A stretch of 39,500 nt of DNA, from positions 1 through 39,500 of the forward strand of contig JBJELD010000082.1 in NCBI GenBank assembly GCA_051878975.1. Reading direction: 5' to 3'. The position numbers were made by a program, and so were the translations under genes. The notes under the pieces were generated by a model. That model was not told the DNA's origin, did no database searches, and was given only the letters and a program-made list of their open reading frames with translations. The first letter of the stretch is position 1. Every line of letters starts with the position of its first letter. This document shows positions 14,537 to 22,504 of this stretch, one piece after another. The DNA is from Caccovicinus sp051878975. GTDB lineage: Bacteria > Bacillota > Clostridia > Lachnospirales > Lachnospiraceae.

Positions 14537-16631
14537 GCTTCTTCGAGAGGATATCAGGAGAAAGGCATGGGCTGCAGTGCTTTTCGGACTTTCCGTTTTC
14601 TTTGCGCTGCCGGTCATGATGGCAATTGTTCTTCCGGAATATCAGCCGGAGGATTACGATACTCTGGCGCTGATGATGGAAAAAAGAACCGCACAGGCGC
14701 AATCGATTCTTGGCTTCGGGGACAGTTATCCGATGCTGATGCTGATTCTGGTGATTGCAGCGGTGGTTCTGGGAATTTCGGCCTTTTCCTATCTTCACAA
14801 CCGGAAGCAGGTCGATTTCTATCACAGCCTTCCGATGAAACGGACGCTGCAGTTTGCGGTTCACCTGACTACCGGATTTCTGATTCCGGCGGTCCTTTCT
14901 CTGATCGGAATGGGAATGGCTGCTGCGACGGCTGTGTTCAATGGCATTGCTCTGACCGATCTGCTGCTGGTTATGGCAGAAAGCTATCTGTGCCATATGC
15001 TGTATTACATACTGGTTTATGTGACGGTGATTCTGGCTGTGATGCTGACCGGAACCAGGATTGCCGCTGTGCTGGGCTGCGCTGTCTTTTTCGGATATTT
15101 TCCGGCACTGCATGGAATCATTGAGATTTTCTGCCAGTCCTATCTGGATACATATTATGGAAATAAGGAGGGCTTCTGGAATCGACTTCTGCCGAGGCTT
15201 TCTCCTGTTGCGGCGATTTTTGATGCGGAAGGAAACGGCATGACAGCAGGCCGGGCTGTCTGTGCGCTGACTGCCATTATCATTCTGGCCGGGCTCAGCC
15301 TCTGGCTGTACCAGAAACGTCCGTCGGAGGCGGCAGGAAAAACCATGGCGTTTCCCAGGTCGAAAGAACCGATCAAGATTTTGCTTGCGACGGCATTCGG
15401 ATTATGTGGGGCATTTTTCTTTGCTGCGATCCGGGACAGTCTGGGCTGGACTATATTCGGGACGGTTGTGGGAACGGTGATTTCCCACTGCACCATTGAG
15501 GTGATCTATCACGGCGACTTCAAAAAGCTGTTCATCCATGAAAAAACTATGGTGCTGTGTGTGGCAGCTGCGCTGGCGGCAGTGCTGGGCTTCCGTTATG
15601 ATGTGCTGGGGTTTGATTCCTACCTTCCGAAGGAAAATCAGATTGCATATGCGTCCATTGATTTCTCGCAGGATTATTGGGTTACCTATCAGATGAGAGG
15701 AAATCTGCTCGGAATCGATTCGAGAAATTATATTCTGGAAGGCGGAAAAACGCAAAAGATATCGGAGATCCTTCAGATTGCAGAAGAAGGAATCCGGATA
15801 AGCAAGATGAAGGAAGAAGAGCGGGAGGAGTACTGCAAAGACAACTCTTCCAGAACGAATGTTTATATCTGCTATACAATGAAGAACGGAAAAAAGAAAT
15901 ACCGGCGTTACTTTGTGTGCCTGGATCATGTGATGGAGGCAGCTGACGCCATTTATACGGAGCCGGCATACAAGGAGGCGCTGTATCAGGGACTGATGCT
16001 TCCGAAGGAGGAGGCGGCAGAAAATATGTATTACCGGGAGGCGATTTCCGGAGATAACGCGAAAATTCTGCAGGGAACGGCCGGTCAGCGTCAGGCGGTT
16101 TTTGAAGCCTACCGGGAAGAATGTCTGAATCTAAGCTTTTCCCGGCGAAGAGAGGAGGCTCCGGTCGGGGAACTCCTTCTGATTTCCGATGAGGTGCAGA
16201 ATTGGATTCAGGAGTTTTACGGCGGACCGGATCGGATGTGGACCCGGAACAGTTATCTGTATGATGGGTATTTTTATCCGGTCTATCCCTCTTTTCACAA
16301 GACGCTTCAGGCTTTAAAAGAATGCGGGGTGGAGATCGGAGGATTGACGAAAGAAGAGGTGGTCAGCATGGAGATCACCCATCTGTATGAGGATCATTCC
16401 GACTCCGTTACTTACACAGAGCCGGAACAGATTGAGCAGCTTCTGAAGACATTTGTCTGCTATAATGCGTTTAATAAGAATGATCTGGCAGAAAGAGAAA
16501 CGGATTATCAGGTATGGATCATGACCAGAAAGCGCCGGGATGACGGCAGCCAGATCAGCGGAACGTTTCTGAAAGGAACGATGCCGGCTTTTGTATCAGA
16601 GGATCTGAGCGAAGCCGGAGGAAAAAGCTGA
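14511..16631 (+). CDS. ABC-2 type permease with large C-terminal soluble domain
   Basis: A 706-residue membrane partner of the preceding ATPase. The N-terminal ~375 residues contain about eight to ten hydrophobic segments (near residues 20-42, 74-96, 111-135, 150-180, 187-210, 250-270, 290-312, 358-378). The remaining ~330 residues are soluble and charged with no further clear membrane span, probably extracytoplasmic. Lachnospiraceae permeases with this layout are sometimes given a DUF tail (possibly DUF6449; not verified). Start at ATG 14511, with GGAGG at 14497-14501; an in-frame GTG at 14490 lacks a ribosome site. Last gene of the GntR operon, ending one base from the convergent COG2426 gene. 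Confidence 0.85.
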   Translation: MTSRHLFFKLLREDIRRKAWAAVLFGLSVFFALPVMMAIVLPEYQPEDYDTLALMMEKRTAQAQSILGFGDSYPMLMLILVIAAVVLGISAFSYLHNRKQVDFYHSLPMKRTLQFAVHLTTGFLIPAVLSLIGMGMAAATAVFNGIALTDLLLVMAESYLCHMLYYILVYVTVILAVMLTGTRIAAVLGCAVFFGYFPALHGIIEIFCQSYLDTYYGNKEGFWNRLLPRLSPVAAIFDAEGNGMTAGRAVCALTAIIILAGLSLWLYQKRPSEAAGKTMAFPRSKEPIKILLATAFGLCGAFFFAAIRDSLGWTIFGTVVGTVISHCTIEVIYHGDFKKLFIHEKTMVLCVAAALAAVLGFRYDVLGFDSYLPKENQIAYASIDFSQDYWVTYQMRGNLLGIDSRNYILEGGKTQKISEILQIAEEGIRISKMKEEEREEYCKDNSSRTNVYICYTMKNGKKKYRRYFVCLDHVMEAADAIYTEPAYKEALYQGLMLPKEEAAENMYYREAISGDNAKILQGTAGQRQAVFEAYREECLNLSFSRRREEAPVGELLLISDEVQNWIQEFYGGPDRMWTRNSYLYDGYFYPVYPSFHKTLQALKECGVEIGGLTKEEVVSMEITHLYEDHSDSVTYTEPEQIEQLLKTFVCYNAFNKNDLAERETDYQVWIMTRKRRDDGSQISGTFLKGTMPAFVSEDLSEAGGKS

Positions 16632-16632
16632 T

Positions 16633-17142
16633 TTATCCGGCTAAAGCGCCCAGAAGTCCATAGGAAAGGAAAGACATGATTATCGTTGCCATTACGATTC
16701 CGATCAGGATGGCGGGGAAGGACTTGCGGATCTTCATGTGCAGCAGAGAAGCTACCAGAGAGCCGGTCCAGGCACCGGTTCCGGGAAGCGGAATGCCCAC
16801 AAACAGCACCAGACCCCAGAAGCCGTAGGTTTCCACCTGGCCTTTGTGCTTGTCGGCTTTGGCCCGTACCCAAAGTGCAATTTTATTCAGTCCCGGAACC
16901 ATCTCCATCCAATCCAGGACCTTCTCGATCAGAAGAAGGATAAACGGGATCGGAAGCAGATTGCCGATGATACAGATGGGAATGGCGCGAAGGATCGGCA
17001 CATTCAACAGAGCAGGGGAAGCTGCCAGAAGCCCGCCTCTCAGTTCCAGGATCGGAATCATGGAGATCAGGAAAATGATGGCTTCCCCGGAAATTTTGCC
17101 GCCTAAGGCTGCGGTCAGCCATTGAACAAATGAATCTGTCAT
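16633..17142 (-). CDS. Small multidrug export family protein (COG2426)
   Basis: A 169-residue integral membrane protein of the COG2426/PF06695 family, named 'putative small multi-drug export protein'; transport activity is poorly documented. Typical motifs are IPILELRGGLLAA, with a conserved Glu-Leu-Arg in the first long hydrophobic region, and VGIPLPGTGAWTGSL, with the glycine/proline-rich turn. Around four to five hydrophobic helices are visible. The start is ATG at 17140-17142. The ribosome site AGGAG (17156-17160) stands unusually far upstream (13 bases), and the 12-base palindrome GAATTCGAATTC fills most of the gap. Own promoter, divergent from metY. Confidence 0.9.
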   Translation of the reverse strand: MTDSFVQWLTAALGGKISGEAIIFLISMIPILELRGGLLAASPALLNVPILRAIPICIIGNLLPIPFILLLIEKVLDWMEMVPGLNKIALWVRAKADKHKGQVETYGFWGLVLFVGIPLPGTGAWTGSLVASLLHMKIRKSFPAILIGIVMATIIMSFLSYGLLGALAG

Positions 17143-17181
17143 AGGAATTCGAATTCTCCTTTATACACGCGAATTATCCCC

Positions 17182-17210
17182 ATTATAATCGACCGGTCGG
17201 GAAAATACAA
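17182..17210 (-). promoter_or_regulatory. Promoter of the COG2426 gene
   Basis: Read on the minus strand: TTGTAT (17210-17205), a 17-bp spacer and TATAAT (17187-17182). The spacer contains the 10-bp palindrome CGACCGGTCG (17190-17199), which could be an operator. Confidence 0.75.
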
Positions 17211-17219
17211 GCCAAAAGC

Positions 17220-17248
17220 TTGTTTCTTCTGAAAAACTATGTTAAACT
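17220..17248 (+). promoter_or_regulatory. Promoter of metY
   Basis: TTGTTT (17220-17225), a 17-bp spacer and TGT-TAAACT (-10 at 17243-17248). The -35 box is nine bases from that of the divergent promoter. The leader is only about 30 bases, too short for a SAM riboswitch or T-box. Confidence 0.65.
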
Positions 17249-17285
17249 AGGTGGAAAGCTTGACATTTTTTAGGAGGATAATCTT

Positions 17286-18566
17286 ATGGGCAAAAAACGT
17301 TCGATTGAGACGACTTGTATTCAGGGAGGATGGCAGCCGGAGAACGGCGGCCCGAGACAGCTCCCGATTTATCAGAGTACGACTTTTAAATATGCTACCA
17401 GCGATGCGATGGGAAAGCTGTTTGATCTGGAAGCAGAAGGGTATTTTTATACCCGTCTGCAGAACCCAACCAATGATGCAGTAGCAGCTAAGATCTGTGA
17501 GATGGAGGGCGGCGCAGCGGCCATGCTGACTTCATCCGGCCAGGCGGCAACCTTCTTTTCCATTATCAATATCTGTTCGGCAGGCGATCACGTGGTCAGC
17601 TCTGCTACGATTTACGGCGGTTCTTCCAATCTGCTGACCGTTACCTTAAAGCGGTTCGGCATTGAGAGCACGCTGGTGGATCCGGATCTTCCGGAGGAAG
17701 AGCTGGAAAAGGCGTTCCGTCCGAACACGAAATGCGTCTTTGCAGAGACCATCGCCAATCCGGCGCTGGTGGTACTGGACATTGAGAAATTTGCCCGCCT
17801 GGCACACAGCCACGGAGTACCGCTGATCGTGGATAATACGTTTGCAACGCCGATCAACTGCCGCCCGATTGAATGGGGCGCGGATATCGTGACTCACAGT
17901 ACCACCAAGTACATGGACGGACATGGCATGACAGTAGGCGGATGTATCGTGGACAGCGGCAATTTTGACTGGGAGGCTTATGCGGATAAATTCCCGGGTC
18001 TGACCACTCCGGATGACTCCTATCACGGTATCATCTATACGAAGCGGTTCGGCAAAGGCGCATTTATTACCAAGGCGACGGCGCAGCTGATGCGCGATCT
18101 GGGCGCCATTCAGTCCCCGCAGAACGCATTCCTGTTAAATAATGGTCTGGAGAGCCTTCATCTGAGAATGCCGCGCCACTGTGAAAATGCATTGAAGGTA
18201 GCGCAGTATCTGCAGAACCGTGACGATGTGGCCTGGGTGAAATATCCGGGACTGCCCGGCGATACATATTATGAGCTGGGAAAGAAATATATGCCAAACG
18301 GAACCTGCGGTGTCATTTCCTTCGGCTTAAAAGGCGGAAGAAAAGCGGCCGGTGAATTTATGGACAAGTTAAAGCTGGCCTCCATTGCGACCCATGTGGC
18401 CGATGCGAAAACCTGCGTACTGCATCCAGCCAGCCATACTCACAGGCAGTTAAGCGATGAGCAGCTGATCGAGGCAGGCGTGGATCCGTCCATGATCCGG
18501 TTCAGCGTTGGTATCGAAAATGTGGACGATATTATTGAAGATATCCGCCAGGCACTGGAGGATTAA
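17286..18566 (+). CDS. metY: O-acetylhomoserine aminocarboxypropyltransferase (sulfhydrylase)
   Basis: A PLP enzyme that makes homocysteine from O-acetylhomoserine and sulfide (direct sulfhydrylation), or in some organisms acts as a cysteine synthase; cytoplasmic. The 426-residue length and sequence fit the MetY branch of the Cys/Met metabolism family: N-terminal PIYQSTTF, the YTRLQNPTN loop, SSGQAA around the cofactor phosphate, DNTFATP and the Schiff-base lysine 208 in THSTTKYMDGHG. MetB/MetC enzymes are shorter (about 380 residues). AGGAGG lies directly upstream of the ATG. Monocistronic, with its own promoter and terminator; no methionine riboswitch is visible, so control must be by protein if at all. 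Confidence 0.95.
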   Translation: MGKKRSIETTCIQGGWQPENGGPRQLPIYQSTTFKYATSDAMGKLFDLEAEGYFYTRLQNPTNDAVAAKICEMEGGAAAMLTSSGQAATFFSIINICSAGDHVVSSATIYGGSSNLLTVTLKRFGIESTLVDPDLPEEELEKAFRPNTKCVFAETIANPALVVLDIEKFARLAHSHGVPLIVDNTFATPINCRPIEWGADIVTHSTTKYMDGHGMTVGGCIVDSGNFDWEAYADKFPGLTTPDDSYHGIIYTKRFGKGAFITKATAQLMRDLGAIQSPQNAFLLNNGLESLHLRMPRHCENALKVAQYLQNRDDVAWVKYPGLPGDTYYELGKKYMPNGTCGVISFGLKGGRKAAGEFMDKLKLASIATHVADAKTCVLHPASHTHRQLSDEQLIEAGVDPSMIRFSVGIENVDDIIEDIRQALED

Positions 18567-18582
18567 GGACTGACAAAAGATG

Positions 18583-18616
18583 CAACCGGCAGCTTTCCGC
18601 GGCCGGTTGTTGTTTT
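18583..18616 (+). terminator. Rho-independent terminator of metY
   Basis: A perfect 8-bp stem CAACCGGC (18583-18590) / GCCGGTTG (18602-18609) followed by TTGTTTT. It ends only seven bases before the annotated cardiolipin synthase start. Confidence 0.78.
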
Positions 18617-18622
18617 AACCTA

Positions 18623-20197
18623 ATGAGAAAGAAAACAGTGAGAAATATGAAAAAAATAAGAGGACTTTTACGGATCGTATTCGGGCGCACCGCTTTTGTC
18701 GTACTGTTTTTGCTGCTGCAGCTGGGATTTCTGCTGACATGTTTTTACTGGCTGAGCGAGTATATGTTCTATGTTTACGGCGGTATGACGCTGCTGACGG
18801 CGCTGGTCGTGATCCATATTCTGAATGAGCATTCCAACCCCAGCTTTAAGATGGCCTGGATCATTCCGGTGCTGGTGATTCCGGTGTTCGGCACGTTGTT
18901 CTACCTGTATGTGCAGCTTCAGATCGGCACCAAACTGATCAATATGCGGCTGAAAAACACGATCCGGGAGACGGCTTCTTTCCTGGAGCAGGAGGAGGGG
19001 ACTGCCGGACGTCTGGAGGAAAAGAGTGTTCCGATGCGTAATCTGGCCAGATACGTAAAGGATTACGGCGGTTATCCGGTGTATGAGAACACAAATGTGC
19101 AGTATTTTCCGCTGGGAGATGATATGTTCCCGGAGCTGAAGCGTCAGCTTCAGACGGCAGAGCGCTTTATCTTCATGGAGTATTTCATTGTAGAGCGCGG
19201 GGAAATGTGGAATGAGATCCTGAAAATTCTGGAAGAGAAGGCTGCCGCAGGTGTGGAGGTGCGGATGATGTATGACGGCATGTGCTGTATGACTCTGCTG
19301 CCGTACCACTATCCGGAGGAGCTGGAGAAGAAGGGAATCCGCTGTAAGATGTTTTCTCCGATCAAGCCTACGCTGTCCACGTATCAGAATAACCGGGATC
19401 ATCGAAAAATCTGTGTGATAGACGGACACACCGCTTTTACCGGCGGCGTCAATCTGGCTGATGAATATATTAACCGGAAAGTCCGGTTCGGGCATTGGAA
19501 GGATACGGCAGTTATGCTGAAGGGCGACGCAGTGCAGAGCTTTACCATGATGTTTCTGCAGATGTGGAATATCACGGAAAAGCAGCCGGAGGATTATGGG
19601 ACGTATCGGAGAAATCCGGAATATGTTTACCCGGCCGGATTGTCCAGAAAAGGTTTTGTGATGCCGTATGGGGACAGTCCTCTGGACGGAGAAAACGTGG
19701 GCGAGCAGGTTTATCTGGATATTCTCAATCAGGCCGACCGCTATGTACATATTATGACGCCGTATCTGATTCTGGACAATGAGATGGTGACGGCGCTGAC
19801 CTTTGCGGCAAAGCGGGGAGTGGATACTGTGATCATCATGCCTCATATTCCGGATAAGAAGTATGCGTATCTGCTGGCGAGATCCTTCTATCCGGAGCTG
19901 ATCCAGGCCGGAGTGAAGATTTTCGAATATACGCCGGGCTTTGTACATGCCAAGTCCTTTGTCAGTGATGATGAAACAGCGGTGGTAGGAACGATCAATC
20001 TGGATTTCAGAAGTCTGTATCTGCATTTTGAGTGCGGTGTTCTGATGTATCAGAATGATGTGGTGGCCGATGTGGAGAAGGATTTTGAAAAAACGCTGGA
20101 ATGCTGCAGCCCGGTTACGCTGGAGGACTGCCGCAGATATCCGCTTTGGAAGGTGTTTGCCGGAAAGATGATGCGGATGATCGCACCATTAATGTAG
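18623..20197 (+). CDS. cls: Cardiolipin synthase (phospholipase D family)
   Basis: Condenses two phosphatidylglycerol molecules to cardiolipin plus glycerol at the membrane. The 524-residue protein has N-terminal hydrophobic spans (about 23-45, 52-68 and 78-98) and two catalytic HKD motifs: His260-Lys262-Asp267 (HRKICVIDG) and His442-Lys444-Asp449 (HAKSFVSDD), each followed by the expected Gly/Asn-rich strand (GGVNLADEY, GTINLDFRS). Length fits bacterial ClsA. The start is uncertain: ATG 18623 has no ribosome site and sits next to the metY terminator; GTG 18638 or ATG 18647 are in-frame alternatives with equally weak sites. The lipase gene follows 54 bp later, probably in the same transcript. 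Confidence 0.94.
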   Translation: MRKKTVRNMKKIRGLLRIVFGRTAFVVLFLLLQLGFLLTCFYWLSEYMFYVYGGMTLLTALVVIHILNEHSNPSFKMAWIIPVLVIPVFGTLFYLYVQLQIGTKLINMRLKNTIRETASFLEQEEGTAGRLEEKSVPMRNLARYVKDYGGYPVYENTNVQYFPLGDDMFPELKRQLQTAERFIFMEYFIVERGEMWNEILKILEEKAAAGVEVRMMYDGMCCMTLLPYHYPEELEKKGIRCKMFSPIKPTLSTYQNNRDHRKICVIDGHTAFTGGVNLADEYINRKVRFGHWKDTAVMLKGDAVQSFTMMFLQMWNITEKQPEDYGTYRRNPEYVYPAGLSRKGFVMPYGDSPLDGENVGEQVYLDILNQADRYVHIMTPYLILDNEMVTALTFAAKRGVDTVIIMPHIPDKKYAYLLARSFYPELIQAGVKIFEYTPGFVHAKSFVSDDETAVVGTINLDFRSLYLHFECGVLMYQNDVVADVEKDFEKTLECCSPVTLEDCRRYPLWKVFAGKMMRMIAPLM

Positions 20198-20251
20198 CAG
20201 AGCAGGCTTCGGGAAAAGAAGCAGCAGGTTTTTGGAAAGGATGGAAATAGA

Positions 20252-21169
20252 ATGGAAAATTTGACGGAAGGTGCACTGGTGCTGGAAGGCGGTTCTCTGA
20301 GAGGGCTGTTTACCGCCGGAGTTTTGGATGTTTTGATGGAGCATGGGATTGCTCTTTCCTATATCAACGGAGTTTCTGCCGGTTCCATGAACGCGCTGAG
20401 CTATATCAGCGGTCAGCCGGGCCGGACGGTAAAGATCGATCTGGATTACGTTCATGACAAACGGTTTATGAGCTTTCGGAATCTGGTAAAAAAACGGGAG
20501 ATATTCAGCTTTGAGTTTCTTTTTGGAGAGGTTGCCAATAACCTGGTGCCCTTTGACTTCCAGGCGTTTGAAGCATCGCCTCAGAAATTTGAGGCGGTGG
20601 CGACGCGCTGCCGTACCGGAAAGCCGGAATATTTCAGCAAGGACAGCTGCAGCGATATCTATGCGGCAGTTCAGGCATCCAGCAGCATTCCGGTGCTGTC
20701 CCATATGGTGAAGGTGGACGGAAAGCCGTATCTGGACGGCGGACTTTCCATGCCGATTGCTTATCAGCGTGCGCTGGATCTGGGTTATCAGAAGGTCGTG
20801 GTGGTGCTGACCCGTCACAGAGGATTCCGGAAAAATCCTACGGACAAGTGGACGGATCGGGCGTATCACCGGTATTTTGCTCCGCTTCCGCAGCTTTTGG
20901 AGTCCATTGATGAGATTCCGGACCGGTATAACCGGATGCAGGAGGAAATGGAACGTCTGGAAGAGGAAGGAAAGCTTTATATCATCCGGCCGGAGTTCCC
21001 GGTGATGGTTTCCAGATTTGAGCGGGATAAGGCAAAGCTTCAGGCGCTTTATGGAGAAGGCCGCCGGGTAACGGAAGAACAGCTGGGAACGCTTTGTGAA
21101 TATCTGGAAATTCCGGTTCCGGAAATCATTCCAGAGGTCGTAGAAAAAGAAAACCAGATTATGGGATAA
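20252..21169 (+). CDS. Patatin-like phospholipase family protein
   Basis: A 305-residue predicted lipid acyl hydrolase of the patatin family (COG4667/YjjU-like). The glycine-rich oxyanion motif EGGSLRG is near the N terminus. The nucleophile elbow GVSAGS carries Ser42, and the dyad aspartate is Asp162 in YLDGGLS. No signal peptide, so it is probably cytoplasmic or membrane-associated. Ribosome site GGAAAGGA about ten bases upstream. It lies 54 bp after cls and is closed by a terminator, so both are likely co-transcribed. This fits a role in phospholipid turnover, though the true substrate is unknown. Confidence 0.9.
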   Translation: MENLTEGALVLEGGSLRGLFTAGVLDVLMEHGIALSYINGVSAGSMNALSYISGQPGRTVKIDLDYVHDKRFMSFRNLVKKREIFSFEFLFGEVANNLVPFDFQAFEASPQKFEAVATRCRTGKPEYFSKDSCSDIYAAVQASSSIPVLSHMVKVDGKPYLDGGLSMPIAYQRALDLGYQKVVVVLTRHRGFRKNPTDKWTDRAYHRYFAPLPQLLESIDEIPDRYNRMQEEMERLEEEGKLYIIRPEFPVMVSRFERDKAKLQALYGEGRRVTEEQLGTLCEYLEIPVPEIIPEVVEKENQIMG

Positions 21170-21174
21170 AAGTA

Positions 21175-21207
21175 AACGGATCTGCCATGCCGGGCAGGTC
21201 CGTTTTT
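21175..21207 (+). terminator. Rho-independent terminator of cls-patatin unit
   Basis: A 12-bp stem AACGGATCTGCC (21175-21186) / GGCAGGTCCGTT (21193-21204) with one G-U pair, a 6-base loop and a T run. Confidence 0.9.
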
Positions 21208-21243
21208 CACAGGACATATCATACTTAAAAAAAATCTGCTTCT

Positions 21244-21271
21244 TTGGAAATTGTATGAAAAAAAGTACAAT
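21244..21271 (+). promoter_or_regulatory. Promoter of the SLH-adaptor-MacB operon
   Basis: TTGGAA (21244-21249), a 16-bp spacer and TACAAT (21266-21271). Predicted start near 21278, leader about 97 bases with no clear fold. Confidence 0.55.
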
Positions 21272-21374
21272 GCAGGCAAAAATCCATGCACACATGAACA
21301 CAAAATGAACACAATCCGGTGATAAAGTAAATGAAAACGAAAAAGGCATTTTGGATTCAGGAAGGAGCAGAACC

Positions 21375-22481
21375 ATGAATTTGAAGAGAGGGATTTCCTC
21401 GATATTGGCTGTGACCAGCGTGATGGCCTTGTGTCCGATGACCGTGCTGGCGGACAGTACATACGATTTGCGAAAACGAGTAATGGAGCTGACCGGGATC
21501 ATGCATCCCGACAATGGAAGCCGGTATATCAGCCGGGGAGAATTTGCCGCTATGCTGGTGCGTGCTTCGGAATATCATAGTACGGTAGCAGATGCATCCA
21601 GTGTGTCTGTGTTTGCCGATGTGCCGGTTTCCGATGCATATGCCCCTCATATCCGTATTGCGGCGAGACAGGGATGGATGAAAGGCTATCTGGGCGGACT
21701 GTTTAAGCCGGAGGAATATATTACGCTTCAGGATGCGGTCCGGGCGGTTCTGGCACTGCTGGGATATACAAATGATGATTTTACCGGCGATCAGAACGGC
21801 AGCCGGATGGCAAAATACCGCTATCTGGAGCTGAATGAAGAGCTGAGCTGGGTGCAGGCCGGCGATATTCTGACAGAAGACAATTGTCTGAACCTGTTTT
21901 ACAATCTGCTGAAGGCGGAAAAGAAGGATTCCAAGGAAATTTACGGAGCGCTCTTTGATCTGACGCTCAGCTCTGATGAGGAGATCAATCCTCTGGAAAT
22001 GCTGGATACCACGGTAAAAGGACCGTATATTGTAACGAAGACCAGAACCATGTCCTCTCAGCTTCCTTTTGATATGGATAAGGCCAGCTTTTATCTGGAC
22101 GGAGAGCCGTGTACCAGGGTAAACATCAAGGCAGTCCAGGAGGAATACGGCTATGTAGTGATGTATTACAATACTGTATCCAAGACGGTATGGGTTTATA
22201 CTGAGGAAGGAAACGATATCAACGGAAAATCCGTGATCCGCGGCGAAGTAACCAACATTTACTATAAATCTTCTGATGTCATGACACCTACCGCGGTAAC
22301 CATTACGACGGATGACGGAGATATCTATGAGTGCAGTCTTACCACATCGGATCTGCAGTTCGCATTTTCCATTTACGGAACTGTAGAGGTGGGAGATGAT
22401 GTGATTGTGGTCTGCAGCGGTTCGTCGGAGGATGATGACGGAGAAGTGACCTATAAGGTAACCGATTTCCTGGAAGATTAG
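21375..22481 (+). CDS. Secreted S-layer homology (SLH) domain protein
   Basis: A 368-residue exported protein. An N-terminal signal peptide (MNLKRGISSILAVTSVMA region) ends near VLA-DS. It is followed by SLH-type sequence over about residues 30-135, with YISRGEFAAMLVRAS, a VFADVP segment, a WMKGYLGGLFKPEEYIT segment and a partial repeat. SLH domains hold proteins to pyruvylated wall polymers. The C-terminal ~200 residues are beta-rich and not recognised. The start ATG 21375 has AGGAG seven bases upstream; an earlier in-frame ATG at 21351 lacks a ribosome site. It leads an operon with a membrane-fusion adaptor (23-bp gap) and a MacB-like ABC pair, suggesting an envelope partner of that transporter (inference). 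Confidence 0.87.
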   Translation: MNLKRGISSILAVTSVMALCPMTVLADSTYDLRKRVMELTGIMHPDNGSRYISRGEFAAMLVRASEYHSTVADASSVSVFADVPVSDAYAPHIRIAARQGWMKGYLGGLFKPEEYITLQDAVRAVLALLGYTNDDFTGDQNGSRMAKYRYLELNEELSWVQAGDILTEDNCLNLFYNLLKAEKKDSKEIYGALFDLTLSSDEEINPLEMLDTTVKGPYIVTKTRTMSSQLPFDMDKASFYLDGEPCTRVNIKAVQEEYGYVVMYYNTVSKTVWVYTEEGNDINGKSVIRGEVTNIYYKSSDVMTPTAVTITTDDGDIYECSLTTSDLQFAFSIYGTVEVGDDVIVVCSGSSEDDDGEVTYKVTDFLED

Positions 22482-22504
22482 AGTGTGAGACAGTGAGGTG
22501 CAAT

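Noticed and set aside
17249..17285. SAM riboswitch or T-box before metY
   Set aside because: The predicted leader is only about 30 bases, too short for either, and no S-box or T-box conserved sequence is seen.
18668..20026. 452-codon open frame antisense to cls
   Set aside because: The plus strand encodes both HKD motifs; the antisense frame is His/Gln/Arg-rich with no ribosome site or family features.
20189..21514. 441-codon open frame antisense to the patatin-like gene
   Set aside because: It crosses a terminator and the start of the SLH gene; composition and lack of a ribosome site mark it as a shadow.
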